A stretch of 64,000 nt of DNA from Pseudopithomyces maydicus (GCA_026873275.1 JANTUC010000009.1:1054001-1118000), one strand, 5' to 3'; positions 20,728 to 33,950 are shown, counted from the stretch's first letter. Notes: a model not told the origin generated them from the letters alone. Numbers and translations are program-made.

Positions 20728-21215
20728 ACGGCTCCCACCCCCTTCGTTTCTCTAAGAGTCTGCGGGTTTTTCGGACTTGCATCCATACGTCGTTGTAATA
20801 TTGGCATGTCGAAAGGAACAATGAGCAGTTACGCCGGGATGGCTGTCATAGAGCATAGCATATATAGAGCTAATAATACGTCGCGCTCGGAAAGAGCAAA
20901 TGCAATGCAACGTGCCCCGTCTCTGACGTGCCCCGTAATGTGTGCCTCGCTGGCCGTGCTGAGCAGCGCAGATGCGCCCATGTAAGCAGGCCCTAGGCCT
21001 TGGCCGTCTCTGTCCTGACTCCTGTGTTGGGTGACTGTTGGCCCAACATTTCCAAGTGGCAGATAGCTGCGTGCACGGACGACAGAACCTCCCGATCCCG
21101 ACTCGCCGACCGAAGCGTGAAGAGAACTTTTGACAACCCGTCAACAACACCACCTTCTCTCCAAACCGGCATCTCACGTCCGCGGCCCTCCTCCTCCCCG
21201 TCCTCGATCAATTCA
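20728..21215. other. Intergenic region ERG6 to PDB1
   Basis: 488 bp holding the ERG6 3' UTR and the PDB1 promoter. A short repeat, GTGCCCCGT, occurs twice at 20910-20938. The PDB1 leader is CCTCCT-rich. No additional gene seen. Confidence 0.45.
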
Positions 21216-22653
21216 ATGGCTGCCTCCAGGCTCCTCCGACCGGCTTCCCGCCTGCTGTCGGCTTCCCGCCCAGCAGCTCCTGCTCTCCGACCCGCGTTCC
21301 GCCCTGCCGCTATCACCCCGTCCATTGTTGCCAGGAGATATGCTTCCGATGGTGGGGTCAAGGAGATGACGGTGCGAGAGGCACTCAACGAGGCCATGGC
21401 CGAGGAGATGGAGGCAAACGACAAGGTCTTCGTGCTGGGAGAAGAGGTCGCACAGTACAACGGAGCGTATGTCGCCTTCTGTATGCACCAATTCGCCGTC
21501 GGGGACTTATGGCAATATGCTTGCGCTCTCCCTCGAGCTGAAGCTGTGCTGTCCGGCCCCGCGCTGCGTCGTGGTGCACCATCGGCGAATTTCGCGCTGA
21601 CGACGGCTGCAGGTACAAGGTCACAAAAGGTCTGCTCGACCGCTTCGGCGAGAAGAGGGTCATCGATAGCCCCATCACAGAGTCTGGCTTTGCTGGTCTC
21701 TGTGTGGGTGCTGCATTGGCAGGCCTGCACCCTATTGTGAGCTTCGCCTCCGTCCCGCTTGCATCCCCTTCAGCTAACAGCCATCTCTAGTGCGAGTTCA
21801 TGACCTTCAACTTCGCTATGCAGGCCATCGATCAGATCATCAACTCGGGCGCGAAAACCCACTACATGTCCGGTGGCATCCAGCCCTGCAACATCACCTT
21901 CCGTGGACCCAACGGCTTTGCCGCCGGTGTTGCCGCCCAGCACTCTCAGGATTACACTGCGTGGTATGGCAGCATCCCGGGATTGAAGGTCGTTGCGCCG
22001 TACAGCGCCGAGGACGCAAAGGGTTTGTTGAAGGCCGCCATCCGTGACCCCAACCCGGTAGTTGTCTTGGAGAACGAGTAGGAGCTCCCGTGACATTCAA
22101 CTCGACCATCTCTAACATAGCTACAGGCTTCTGTACGGTCTTTCCTTCCCCATGAGCGAAGCCGCTCAGAAGGACGACTTTGTCATTCCCGTATGCAACC
22201 CCATCCACACTCCCTACACATGTACATGTAGCTAACACCTTCAAGCTCGGCAAGGCCAAGATCGAACGCCCTGGCAAGGACCTCACCATGGTCACTCTCT
22301 CCCGCTGCGTCGGCCAGTCGCTCGTCGCTGCTGAGCAGCTCAAGAAGCAGTACGGCGTTGAGGCTGAGGTCATCAACCTACGTTCGATCAAGCCTCTCGA
22401 TGTTGAGGCCATCGTCAAGTCGGTCAAGAAGACTGGCCACCTCCTCGTCGTTGAGTCGGGCTACCCGTCCTTCGGTGTCGCTTCCGAGATCATGGCTCTC
22501 GCCTGCGAGTACGCCTTTGACTACCTCGAGGCGCCGCCAGCACGTGTTACCGGTGCAGAGGTCCCAACACCCTATGCACAGAAGCTCGAGGAAATGAGCT
22601 TCCCGACCGAGCAGCTAATAACGTCGTACGCGGCCAAGCTCCTGCGTGTATAA
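21216..22653 (+). CDS. PDB1: Pyruvate dehydrogenase E1 beta subunit (377 aa, five exons)
   Basis: Exons 21216-21466, 21613-21736, 21791-22077, 22127-22190 and 22246-22653. The beta chain of E1 in the mitochondrial pyruvate dehydrogenase complex, which with E1 alpha uses thiamine diphosphate to decarboxylate pyruvate. The first about 45 residues are Arg/Ala/Ser-rich without acids, a mitochondrial targeting sequence, ending near RRYAS. The thiamine-binding half follows (VREALNEAMAEEM, VLGEEVAQYNGAYKV). Then come SPITESGFAGL, CEFMTFNFAMQAIDQ and the C-terminal transketolase domain (GQSLVAAEQLKKQYGVEAEV). Intron 1 is the longest (146 bp); the others are 49-55 bp. Every phase agrees and the final RVTGAEVPTPYAQKLE tail is typical. 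Length is normal. Confidence 0.95.
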
Positions 22654-25600
22654 GCGATTCAATCATCGTGTGCGCGCTTGAGTTTGTAGCTTGGGAAACC
22701 TGCTGATGACTAAGGTAGCCGGGATTCTTGTGCTAAGGGTAGATGATAGACCGGGTACGGGTGTTGCACCGTCCAAGGACAGTTTGAATATGTATCAAAA
22801 GATGACGGGCCTTTTGTTTGGTGTCAGCGTGGAGCACTACTGCCATTGTACAAGTATGTCTTCAAACGCTTCCAAGTGTCTCTTAGGGAAGTCTTGTGTG
22901 TCAGATTAGAAGAATAGGCGATTCGATCAGTAATCATCTCATTATGTATGTCGCTTGCTCCTCTCCTGTGCCGGGCCCATGGCTGTACAGAATGGCCTTT
23001 GACCCTGTCAAGCTGTCACTCGTCGTGGAACGAAGAGACGTTACACAATGTCCGGATAGAGCTGTTCCGTTCGCATGTGGAAGCAAACCTTATTGTGAGC
23101 CCGCGGGATTCCCGCAGAATATGGCCACCAGCTGCTGCATGTCAGGCTTCCAATGGAGCCTCGATGCCGAGCTCGTGGGTTTGTGAAACATGGGCGTCCA
23201 TACATGCCGTGCAACGTACCTCGCGTGCGGCTTTGTGCGGCCGAGACCACCACGTGCATTGACATCACATACTGGATATTAGGGCTTATTAAGGAATGTA
23301 CCTACTTGTGCATGCCAACATTGGCTCAGCAAGCCACAGGACACTGTACCATACAGCTGAATTGGGGTCTCAACGCGAACGTGGCTGGAATGATGTTTGA
23401 TTGGCGAGATTATGATGAGCATGGGAAATTTGGAGTAGGTATCAGGCGTCCATGTCATATCGAGGATTGAATACGAGCACCACGGACAAATGCTGGCGTC
23501 GTTGGGCAGTGTGGCTAGAGACAGGGTAGTATACGATCACAGAAGATGGTAGAATGAATCCTATCCCTATTGATTATGGCAAATAGCATCGGGATTGGAC
23601 GCTTTGTATGCTAGACCGCACGCTGTGGAGTTTGTTGGGTTGGTATCAATCAAGTCCACAATTGCATTCGACGGGTACCATGCAGAGTCTGTTCACAAGT
23701 ACAATTCATGCAATTGGCTAGGTACAATACGAAATGAAAAGCGTGCAGGGCAGCCGTCACGCCCACTGTTCAGTTTTCAAGACTTCACAATTGTCCAAAG
23801 ATCATTCCAGACCCACCATAGGATGGTGAAATCTTCGTACGATAATAGCTGTACGATGCTATAACCGCGGGCACTTCAGCCTACGAATCGTCAATTCAGC
23901 TGAACTTGTGGCCGAAGTGGCCGGCAGCTACACGGCGTAACACAAATGATCACGTACGGAGCCAATTTGTAATTTTTGCCGTGGTTCGATATGTACGATG
24001 GCGGCGCTTTGGCGTATACTCCCACGTGGGTATGCGGGACGGTTGATTGTACTAGCTACAAGATTGAGACAAGCAGACGCCTCCGTAAGTTGTTTGTGCA
24101 TGTGTGTATGTTAGCATGGTGACTGCACATGTGAGCCTGCATACGGAAGCACCGTGCCCGTTGCTCACAAGACCTGCGCGAATCGTAGTCTAGTCTCTTG
24201 TTCATCTAGAAGCTTGTTGTGGCGTGTTCGAGCACGCTTCCAGGCTCGGCTAGATGTGAGGCGTTTCAGCCTCATATTTCCACGTGCCATGGAAACATTC
24301 TAGAATATGCTCAGGGATCATGGTGTGAATTGGCGCCACTGACCTGTGTCTGGTGCAAATAATCCAGACTTTCGGATGTTTTCGATAGAAGTTGAGCACT
24401 CAGATGGCATGAGGCCATGCAACCTGTTTTTATGATATTATTGCCCCATGAGATGGCGTGGCGATTCTACGGTAACCTCTGACGTCTTCCTATCGCTCCT
24501 CCACTTTCAAAGTTTCCGGCCATGTGGGACAACTTTCCAACCAATTCGAGTCAATAGCACCGCTAGATATATATCAGATGGTCATACGGGCATCTTGAAA
24601 AAATAAAACAGATGCTTGCAGCCCGAAAGTGTCCTTCGAAAACGTGCTACACTATAAAGATTGGGCACCTGGGCACTCGGGCACTTGGGCACTTGGGCAC
24701 ATGCCGAGAGTAGATTTCGACTTGATCAGGGGGAATGATGTGTCGTTCTGGCTGTAATCACCAGCCGTGGCTTAGGAGGTTTTTCTAAATCGCGTGGCAG
24801 CCCGACTGTTGAGATCAGCCACACCATCTTGTTTCGAGTGGTCTATCGTGTACCAGATGGATAGTGGCGCCGGAAAGCTGAACGCTCGCCACGGAGCGGA
24901 TGTTGGTAAGTTCCATGTGCTAGCGAAACAGTACGTATGTCGATGGATGCTGACAGTGTACGACCCAGCGATCGTAAGGGAAACATGTGGCTGGTGGCTT
25001 AGGGGCGTCGATTATACTTTTTTACGGCAAGCCCAGTCTACAGTGCACAAACAAATACCTTGCCGAGATGTAGCGTCCAATGAACAGGTATGCACGGGCT
25101 ACATTAAAATTGCCAAAAGGCGCAAACGTCGAAAGTATGAACGCACGAAATACACAGGTTGATTAGATAGTTCAAGGGTTCGCAGGCCTAGATCTGTCCA
25201 TGTTGATGACGAACACCTGCTGTGAGCTTGAACGACGCCATGACCAAAGCAGCATAACGCGCTACGCTAGGAGTGAGCCTACTAGTGCACCACACAACCT
25301 TGCATCGCGACTTCTCTCACCACTCTGCTGTACTTAATTAACGGGGCGATCAAATCCCAACTATTGATTGACGATCCTTCGAGCTTGGGAGGCACAGAGT
25401 GTGGGTTCATCATCATACGATCATCAAGCTGGTCGCCCATAAGCGCGGCTGCATGTGGGTGGTATTCTCGAACGACAGCTGCCAAGCCACCATAACCGGG
25501 TGAACCCATGGCGTGCCACGTGCCGTTCCGAGCAGACTAGCTCCAATCATGTCCCGTCCCTCGCTAATCGCCTCTCCTGCATCTGCACTGGCAATCTTCG

Positions 25601-26851
25601 GTGGAGATCATCGGCTGCAATGACAGCAGACGGACCACAGCCGGTGATGACATTGCTCTACATCAGGCATCGATCAACAATCTGCTTCCAAACTTGGTAT
25701 ATGCTGCTACCTATTCCAGACGCTTCAATGCTGCCCGATGGTCGTTCGGGCATCGCCGCCACAACCATGGCTCAACATGCGCCTCTTTCACCGATCCAGC
25801 TTTGATACCATGTGCTATCAATCACTATCACACCCCTGGTCCCTTAGTCATGTCCACTCCCGTATTGACGACTGCCGGCTGCACTACAGAGAGAACCGGC
25901 CCCAGTCGAAAATAGAGTGATGGAAAAAGCAAGTACTCACGGGGCCTATCGGTAGAGCCCGGGTCGTCTCCGCTAACCTCGATTCCAGCGAGCATGGTCC
26001 GACGCTCGTACGATTTCTCGCACTTGCTGCAACATTCAGAGGAACGTGGCTGCCATCTGCTGTAGCTGTAGTCATGTGTTCAGCCCTGGACAGTTCAAGC
26101 TAGGTGCCTGGTCTCTGCGATTCAAATATACCATGGCGCCCATCCAACGCTCCGATGTGCGGCTTAGGGGCCAGGGCTCGTCTATCTCAATTGAACAAGC
26201 CGTGCTGAATAGATACGACTCATCAATCCGCTTCCGGAACTTTTGCAACCTGGTTGGCTCCTGTTACTGGCGGACCGAATCTAAGTTGCATTTGAGACCC
26301 TTGTTCATTTTTTTCTTTACCACTAGAGAAAGCCTTTTTATGCATAATGACAAAATTCCATCGTGCATGCGGAACCCTCTGCTCGTTGCAGAACGGCAAA
26401 CGCCACCGATCTGTGTTAGACAGCTTTTCCAGCATACCAGCCCGGCAGTCGAAGCTACTATAGTGGTTTAGAAACGGGACCGGACAATATAGAGAAGGAA
26501 GTTTTTGACACTGCGAAAGAAAAGTCAACCAGTCGTTTGCCGGCTTCCAAAGAAAAAGCCTTTCAGGAAGGTAATTGCGCAGAACGGCTCGTGTTTAAAT
26601 GCGACAAGTTGGCCGTGTGCTCTCATCTTTTAGAATCTCTTCTTCCAATTAAGCTCCTCTTCGATGGGATTGTCATCCATGCTTTGCTTGGTTTACTGGA
26701 ATATTTCTATCTCCTTGGAACGACTTTATATGCTATACATAAACCAAACAAGTTCATCCGGCTTAGTATGTTGAGCTCAGAAACCTTATCCTTCTTCGCT
26801 CCTACTGTCTCGGCTTACTTATATGTAGCTCCTACGTTAATTAACTACAAT
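22654..26851. other. 4.2-kb gene-poor region
   Basis: No open frame here resembles a known protein or can be joined into one by plausible introns. The sequence is less GC-rich than the flanking genes. It contains a five-copy 8-bp minisatellite (24663-24702). The minus-strand open segments at about 25282-25509 and 25884-26075, one with a GTGAGT donor at its end, could be a decayed gene, but in-frame stops between them and lack of recognisable motifs prevent a call. The right end is the promoter of the next gene. No terminal inverted repeats or transposase motif seen. Confidence 0.5.
24663..24702 (+). repeat. 8-bp minisatellite, five copies
   Basis: Five consecutive copies of GGGCAC followed by two variable bases (CT, TC, TT, TT, AT). 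Confidence 0.9.
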
Positions 26852-28170
26852 ATGAGTGGCGGTAACACCCTTTCCTTCTTCGCTCTACCGCTAGAGCTGA
26901 GGGAGCTTATCTACAATGAAGTACTGTCCAACGCTTGCCATGGACCGCAAATACTACGTGTGTGCCGCAATATCTACTCTGAAGCGCGGAAATTTCTATA
27001 TTTAAGGCCCATCGTTTTCCGGAGCCAGTCAAACTTGCATCAGTGGCTCGGTGAAAGATCGAAAGACGTACTTCAGAGTGTTCGAGAATTTCAACTAGAG
27101 TTACAAGATGTCGATCTCACCCCAGTTCTTGCTCCTGATTCCTTTGACAGCCAAACCAAGGGATCGACAAACCTTCGTACGTGGGATATTTACGAAAAGG
27201 AACTTGATGCTCTTGACATATCTCTTAAAACGCTCTCGAATGCGAAGACCGTAACTATAAGAGCCCCAATCGGCCGGCAAACACGCCTCTACGATGACTT
27301 CCTTGCAAAGGTGCTGCAGATGCTAGGGCTTCATTTTACTTCCCTGCAGAATCTCACCTTGGAGGGAAATACACACAATCAGAGCCTCAAGTTCTTAGAG
27401 AAGCTGGGAGCACTGACTGCATTCTCGTTTGACGGTTTTTCCGCATCCAATTCTGCCGAGACTGTGGCCACACTATCCCACATCAATCTCAATAGTATTT
27501 CAATTGTCACCCAACCTACAATGCTCACACCAACTGAAGGCCGACACAGCAAATTTTCTCTGACACTCCCAACCTTTGACGGGTCAGTGCTCTGTACAGT
27601 CAAACAGCTTTCATCTGTCATGATCGCCGAACGCCTTCCTGCATCGGCGTTGTCTGCGCTTTACTTTAACTCGGACATTCTCGGCTCCCTTCAAAACCAC
27701 AAAACGCTGTCAACACTATCTTTGCGCTTGTCACAAACACCCAATGAAGACGCTCGTTATGCTTTGAGCGAACTTCTCAGAAAGAACAGTTCTGTTCAGA
27801 AACTGGACCTTGACTGGCCACATTTGGATACATCGATTCTGGAAGTACTTACAAACCACCTGAAAAGTCTTTGGATTCGCGCAACAGATTTGATGATGGC
27901 CTCGAATATTTTGCATGCCATACATAAAAGTAAGGAGTTGGGAGACGTACAGCAACTCCGTAGAGTAGTGCTCATTCGGTACAACCGGATTGCATTACAT
28001 GCCAGGGAGGAAGACGATAGCGAAGACGAAAAAGTAAGTCATTCTGTGCATGTTCTATCACCAACTATGTGCTAAAGTCTATTTGTTGACAGCTGAAAAA
28101 CTTTTCATATGCGAAAATGAATCTCAACAACCTAGGTGTGGAAGTAGCATGGTATACTGAGCTACGTTAG
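26852..28170 (+). CDS. F-box-like hypothetical protein (419 aa, two exons)
   Basis: Exons 26852-28033 and 28093-28170, with a 59-bp intron (donor GTAAGT, acceptor GACAG). The start at MSGGN places the motif FFALPLELRELIYNEVL at residues 7-23. That is the LPxELRxxIY segment typical of the many ascomycete F-box-like proteins, which are presumed SCF substrate adaptors. The rest looks like irregular leucine-rich repeats (LQNLTLEGN, LSTLSLRLSQ, VQKLDLDWPHL). It ends with an acidic EEDDSEDEK patch and a short terminal exon (LKNFSYAKMNLNNLG). Two earlier in-frame ATGs exist; MLSSETLSFF at 26768 would repeat the LSFFA motif and is less likely. The substrate is unknown. Confidence 0.75.
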
Positions 28171-28653
28171 TGTATATTTGCTGTCTTCATTTTGTTCAGT
28201 GGATGTGAAAATAGACTTCATATTGTTACATTGCAACTATCGTAAATTGTTTGTTCATGATTAATTGTGATCACTGCTCAGCACCTGTGCTCTATGATTT
28301 TGTGAATATCACGATTACTTTCTTGATGCTCACTATCTGATACAGTAACGCGAGTCACACGGTGGCAGCGCATGAATATGTCAAAGGCGAAGATGATTAA
28401 GTACACATACATTTGATCAGATTATAAAGACCCACAAATACCCATGCTGCTCGACTGCTTTCTGTATATCCACAAGTGCTAGATATACCAGCATTACTTG
28501 TAATACAGCCTCCATTCATCAAGGTCCTAATGCAGTATGTTGAAAAAGGACTATATACAAGAACTTTCGCTTGAGTCTGGGGGCCACAAATATATACAAC
28601 AAGAAGAACTATGATAGTCCTAATAGCTTGTTAAAAAGCAATGCAACTCATCC
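28171..28653. other. Convergent intergenic region
   Basis: 483 bp of AT-rich sequence between two convergent stops. No gene or notable repeat. Confidence 0.5.
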
Positions 28654-31170
28654 TTAAATCTTGTGGGCGAAATAGCCAATGGTGTTAGCGTATCCAGAGA
28701 GGTTGGGAGTCCAGTCTGCTTTGTCGACGCCGTCAATGGTAATCATCTCAAGAGCACCTACTTCGTTGAGAGAGTACGCGCGCACAGTTGAAGATCCTTC
28801 GATACTGATGATACGATTCTGGCAGTCTCGGACGGAGTTGGTGTCCTTGCTGCAGGTGTTGTTGTTGGAGACAAAGAAGGAATAGAAGCCCGCGCCATAG
28901 AGTAATACGTTCGAGGAGTCTAAAACACGGAGACCAAGCGCATCGCAGCGCTTACCAGATGGGCAGATGGTGTTATAGTCGGGATCGTAGAGGGACTTGT
29001 CGACAGGGTATGGCTGGCTCTTCGCATCAGGAGTCGGCATGTAGTAAGGAGTCTCGCTCTGAATAAAGCCGGCGAAAACATTCTTAGCGTTGGCGAACTG
29101 ATACTGGTAAAGTGATTGGTGTTCGACTCCATTGCCATAAAGCCATACATTGGAGCCCTCCACAAGAAGTCCTCGGCCGACAAAGATCGAGATCTGGGTA
29201 GATTTCGCATCGTCTAGGTCGTGATCGGCAGTCCAGAACCAGTTATTTTCCATGTACACGTTACTTGCGCTCTTGGTAATGTGCACATTGGTGTGGGCGG
29301 CCATGCAGTCATCTTTGACACTACCGACAGGGCATTGAGCAACTTGAAGCTTTGTACCCTTCGCACCACCAATTCGAGTATGCACATCCCAAAGTCCAGA
29401 GCCCTTGGAAGTGGCCAGGTTATACTCAATGAGCTTAGCTCCAGGTGTAGGTCCTTGGGTACCAATCAGGAAGTCCGAGAGCTCAACGCTACCACTTTCA
29501 CCAGCCTTACCGATTTGAATGACAGGAGCCGCGTTTGTCTTGCTTCCCCAGGTACTACCACTTGCCAAGATGATCGGGTATGTCTCACCGACGATGCGTG
29601 TGCCAGGGGAAGATACAGTGTTTTGGTAATCTTATAGTGTCCGTGGTCCAAAAACAGAACCTTTTTACCAGAGGCGACAGAGTTGATCGCACTTTGAAGC
29701 GCAGCAGTGTCGTCGGTGCTTCCGTCGCCCTTAGCACCGGCGGTCCGAGCGCTGATAAAGTCGCTGACTGCTAGGTTTTCATACTGGGGCTTAGACTTTG
29801 CGTAGTATTTGTTGCCATCTAGAAGACCTTCAGGGCGTACGGGTGTGATTTCACCTTGGAACTTGGTCGGGCCACTAGGATCGTACTTGTTACCCTGACC
29901 CCAGCCTTTGATAGTGGTCGAGCCGCCTGCGAGAACGGTACCGCTCGGCCCTTTCACGGCGACGGGAACGTTACTGAGGGCAATATTCTCTAGAATGAGT
30001 TGGCCAGCGCCCACAGCCTTAGAGGTTTTCGTCCAAGCCTGTCATATATGAGCAAGGTATAGTCGTGAATTTTGGAGCTACTAACCGAGTCTACAAACAC
30101 TGGAGTGTTGGAGATGGTGCTGTCAATGATTATGACTGAGGCAACGTTTTGGTCGACACCGTTATCTTTCGTCCCCTTCATAGAGAATGCAGCAGTGCTA
30201 CAATCGCTAATCGTAAGGCCTTTCCAAAGCCATCCCCAACTCCAGATCTGGCTGATTCCAACGACGGCCTTCGAGATCTTGATGTTTTTCATAGTGAACT
30301 GTTGGTTACCAACATTGAGACCGTACAGACCACCTACAGTTTCGATATCTGTGAGGTGTCCACCTGAACCGTTCTCAATAAAGATGCCAGCATGGACCGA
30401 GTTCGAAGCAACGTTCATCTGAATCTTGACATTCTGAATGCTGGTCGCTTGAGATGCTGGCCAATGGATACCCTGGGCACCACTTGTAGCAGGAATAGGC
30501 GTCAAATCGATAACAAAGTTGCGAATTTGTCGTGCGAATACATTTGTCGAGGTCCAACCTGGCGCTCCTGTGCCATCCTGATAGGGACTGGCATCGATCA
30601 ACGCCAAAGCTTGGAGGTTGGGGGAGGCTTTGAGCACAGGTCGATCATTGGGATTGCCATGTAACTGCGTCATGTAGTACATGATGATCGGTTTTCCAAT
30701 GACGTATGTCCCGGAGGGAAAGTATACAATAGCAGGGGTATCGGTAGAGGACTCGCATACCCAAGGACCGCAGCGATTTCCATCGGAAATGGCCTTGTTG
30801 ATGGCGGCCGAATCGTCGGTTACGCCGTCACCTATGCAGTATTAGTCTACCGCATCTATGGCATCATATCTCACGGTGTCACAAACCCTTTGCTCCGTAG
30901 TCCTTGACGTTCCGGAAAACTTTGTAAGAGCCGGGAGATTGGTTGAAAGCTGCACGACCCTGCTTTTGAATAGTCTCCAGCCAGTATGAGCTGGCCTGGC
31001 GTTCCTCGAAGCATGCTTCAGGAGCGCTGGCACCATCGTGTTGAGCCGGAGAGGCTATTATTAACTCGTCAGTGTGCAATCTTGAAGGTGGTGCTTCCAA
31101 AATACTTACGAAGCGCAGCTGCGGGTCCTCCTAATGCCAACAGGCAGGAGAGAAAGGAAAGTATATGCAT
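28654..31170 (-). CDS. Secreted GH55 exo-beta-1,3-glucanase-like protein with one frame break (about 786 aa)
   Basis: Exons 31170-31110, 31054-30887, 30831-30086 and 30038-28654; introns are 55, 55 and 47 bp. A signal peptide (hydrophobic residues 3-19, ending Pro-Ala-Ala-Ala) precedes two pectate-lyase-like beta-helix modules. Each opens with the same GAKGDG(V/S)TDD(S/T)AA motif (about residues 75 and 390), the hallmark of GH55 glucan 1,3-beta-glucosidases that trim beta-1,3-glucan outside the cell. Later blocks such as MENNWFWTADHDLDD and LYGNGVEHQSLYQYQF are also family-like. In exon 4, a run of four G (29606-29609, C on the gene's strand) is one base short. Before it the frame reads KITKTLYLP, and after it the other frame reads PGTRIVGETYPIILASG, both conserved. 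A 56-bp pseudo-intron could bridge it but would delete that conserved block. Otherwise intact. Confidence 0.85.
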
Positions 31171-32896
31171 GGCAAGAATTATAATCTGCAATCCTCACTA
31201 AATCTCGGTGCAGGTATGCTGAGAAAAGAAGCGGAAAGGAGCGTGTGGGAAAGAAGAAGGGATGGTATAGCAGCAGCAGCAGAGTTTATATTACTCATAG
31301 GGATGATTTCGACCTTCATCTTACTCGGCAGTCACGGAGGACAAGCAGAAGGGGCAAATGGACAGCGGTCAATAGCCGCAGTCACGTTTCAGAGGCTACA
31401 CCAGTCACTGCCTGGTGACTAGGCATGTCCTGTCCAGTGATCAACGACGTAGTGGTCATATGGCAGGCAAATGGCAGTTTGTGTGTGGCCCATCGGATGC
31501 ACGCACGGAATCTGCTAAGAGCCCTGGTGAAGTGGGGCGGGTCCAGACGGTGCATATTAATTACAAGCGCCCAAGGGAAATCTCGTTCAGGGGTGTAGCG
31601 ACAACACAAGGGAAAAGTAGACGTCGTTGTCCGAAATGAATTTGTCGTGGGACCAAACAGACTTCGAGATATTACCACGGCTAGCCTGATGCAGCCTCTC
31701 TGGAAGTCAGTTATCGGGTTAGCCTGGCGTTTGAGTAGGCTCGTCCAATCGCCGCCCTCCATTTTACTAGCTGCATGTAAAGGTCACTTACCATCAAACA
31801 TGCCGCCTAATCGCCCTTGCACTGGAGCCAAGGTGGCCTCTGCTCTCGATCCCTGGCCGAGATCACCCCGGTGCCCTCAGCTTCACAAGCCTCGTGGCGC
31901 ATACGCATCTTGCGGGGTACAACAGTCTGACCTTGTGTCGCCATGCAAAATGTGCAGCATTGCACCATGATCCGGTGCCCAAGTCGAGCGTATATGCACG
32001 CGCGCTCAGAACCCGCGTGAGTTGCCTTCAACGGTAAATAGGTCTCTCTGTAGCAATGTCACAATGTCTAGGAGGTCTCGTGGAGACACCTGCAGACTAG
32101 CAGTCGAGGTGTCGGGGCATCCGCCCGTCTTAGGACTTGCCCTAAACGGCCATGTTGACCCTTGGTGAAGACAAGAGTATGCCCTGTCAAACCCTATTAC
32201 TTCGAGTGGACGCATCTTGTTCCACACACGCAGGTACATGCGCATCCCTAATTAAAAGCCGAGAAGGATTCAACTCCCGTGCGTGGAACGCATCCGTGTT
32301 TGCTTTGCCATGTTGCAGTGCTTCGTCGATCATTAGGATGCAAATGCCTGTCGTAAATCGCCATCCTGCGCGCGCGTCTTGAGGTCGAGAGCGGATCACA
32401 TGGGATTCTAGCAAGGCTGGTGAATTGCGAAACACGGGGAAATTGCCGTCTTGTCAACCACAGCCAGTGAAGATGCACTTTATTCACCTTCTTTTCCCAG
32501 AAGAACCAATCAAACCTCGCGCCAGATGGGTAATCACAACCGAGGACCGGGAACATCAACGTATTGCGCATCCTCTCTACAGCAGCTCCGCACGACGTTA
32601 CACTTCCCCATACCAGATGGACGCAGACGCCAGTATCGGACTTAAGATTCCTCTGGTGAAACGAACCGTCACCCGACCGTTGCATGTCGCGTATTTCAGG
32701 GTAGCGTCGACAAAGGAACCTTTCCAAGAAGGCACTCGGGCCGAAAGAAGGGAGAACCGCCTCTGACAACTGTGCTCAGTGGGCAGGTTATTTAAGGATG
32801 GTAAAGTTTGCACCTACTTGTTCGAGTAAAGCTTGGAGCACGCCGTGACTCGGTTGTAGCCCTCGAGTTCACGACTTGACCATTCCATCAAATTTG
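31171..32896. other. 1.7-kb intergenic region
   Basis: It lies between the GH55 promoter side and the 3' end of the thioesterase gene. Open frames are short, overlap on both strands and show no recognisable motifs. A CAGCAGCAG triplet run occurs at about 31271-31280. No supported gene. Confidence 0.45.
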
Positions 32897-33664
32897 TCAT
32901 AATTTGCTCTTCACCTCTACAAACATGGCTTCAGCTTCCGTGAAAACAAGGCCTTCGCCATTCTCAATGGTAGCATGCAGGCGGATCTTGTTTCTCTCTC
33001 GCCCGGTAATCTTGACTTTGCACAAGATGGTGCTTGGCGTTGACACAGGTTTCTTGTAAGTTGTGTTCAGATCTGTCCCATGTTAGTACACTTAGCACAT
33101 AGGTCATGTATTCCTTATTTTTTTTTGTGACAGGCTTACATGCAGTAAATGGACTCGCTTTGTCGTGAGGTCGTACCCGCTTGGTGATTCTGACCCGTGT
33201 GTTGAGTTGGAGCAGCATGCCCATGGATTCGTCCAGCAATGTCACTACCAATCCGCCATGTGCAATTCCTGTAATCGAGAGCCACGGTCAGTTGAACCAA
33301 GCCCAGCAGAACAACCGAATGCTGCAGTCCGCAGACCTTCCAAAGCAAAGAGGAGACGAGGCAAGCACTTACTGGGCCATCCATTGACTCCATCCCCGAG
33401 CTCATATATCACCATGAGCTCCTCATAGTAGGCTTCCTCTATGCTGCCGTTACTCTCTGCTGTAGGTCGCAGTGCCGTGCAGGAATATACATTGCGCTGT
33501 GTTCCCAATGTCTCGGCAAAGAAGCTGTCCTCGGTCGAAGCTTTTGGGATGCGGGATGCCGCACGCGTCCTTGTCCACGCTGGAGACTCTAGAAGGATGC
33601 GACACCAGGGGATGGCAGAGAGACGCCGTATGGTGGCTGCGCCCGAGAACCCGTCGCGATCCAT
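32897..33664 (-). CDS. Hotdog-fold thioesterase family protein (198 aa, three exons)
   Basis: Exons 33664-33373, 33268-33140 and 33072-32897; introns are 98 and 67 bp. A PaaI/4HBT-superfamily acyl-CoA thioesterase-like protein. The hotdog helix is recognisable as IAHGGLVVTLLDESMGMLL, containing the HGG motif and the acidic residue (LLDE) that supports catalysis. The downstream strands read AYLNTTYKKPVSTP, VKITGRERNKIRLHATIENG and ending FTEAEAMFVEVKSKL, matching fungal members of this family. The three exons lie in different frames, so the protein appears only after splicing; phases agree. The first exon (97 codons) has a basic, Ser-rich N-terminus that might be a weak mitochondrial signal, but this is uncertain. 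It shares a 286-bp promoter with the divergent IMPase-like gene. Confidence 0.82.
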
Positions 33665-33950
33665 GATTATAAGGATCAGGCAGGGAGTTGCAATAGACCA
33701 ACACACGACTGAGTGAAATGGTGGCGTAGCCGAGGTACCTGTGTAGGTACATGTGTTGTTCGAGGAACAGCACGCGCTAGGGAGACGGCCACTGATTGGA
33801 TCTGTACCTGGGCCTATCGATACAGAACGCCCCACTGTGGGGTAAATTCTACGCAATTGCGACACAGCTTTTGCAGTCCAATGTTGTTTATTCTGGCTTC
33901 ACACCCGACAGCGCAACTTTGCATTCCAACTTCCATATCTTGCAAGCATC

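Noticed and set aside
25282..26075. A possible minus-strand gene with a GTGAGT donor at 25934-25939
   Set aside because: In-frame stops between segments and no recognisable motif; kept only as part of the gene-poor region finding.
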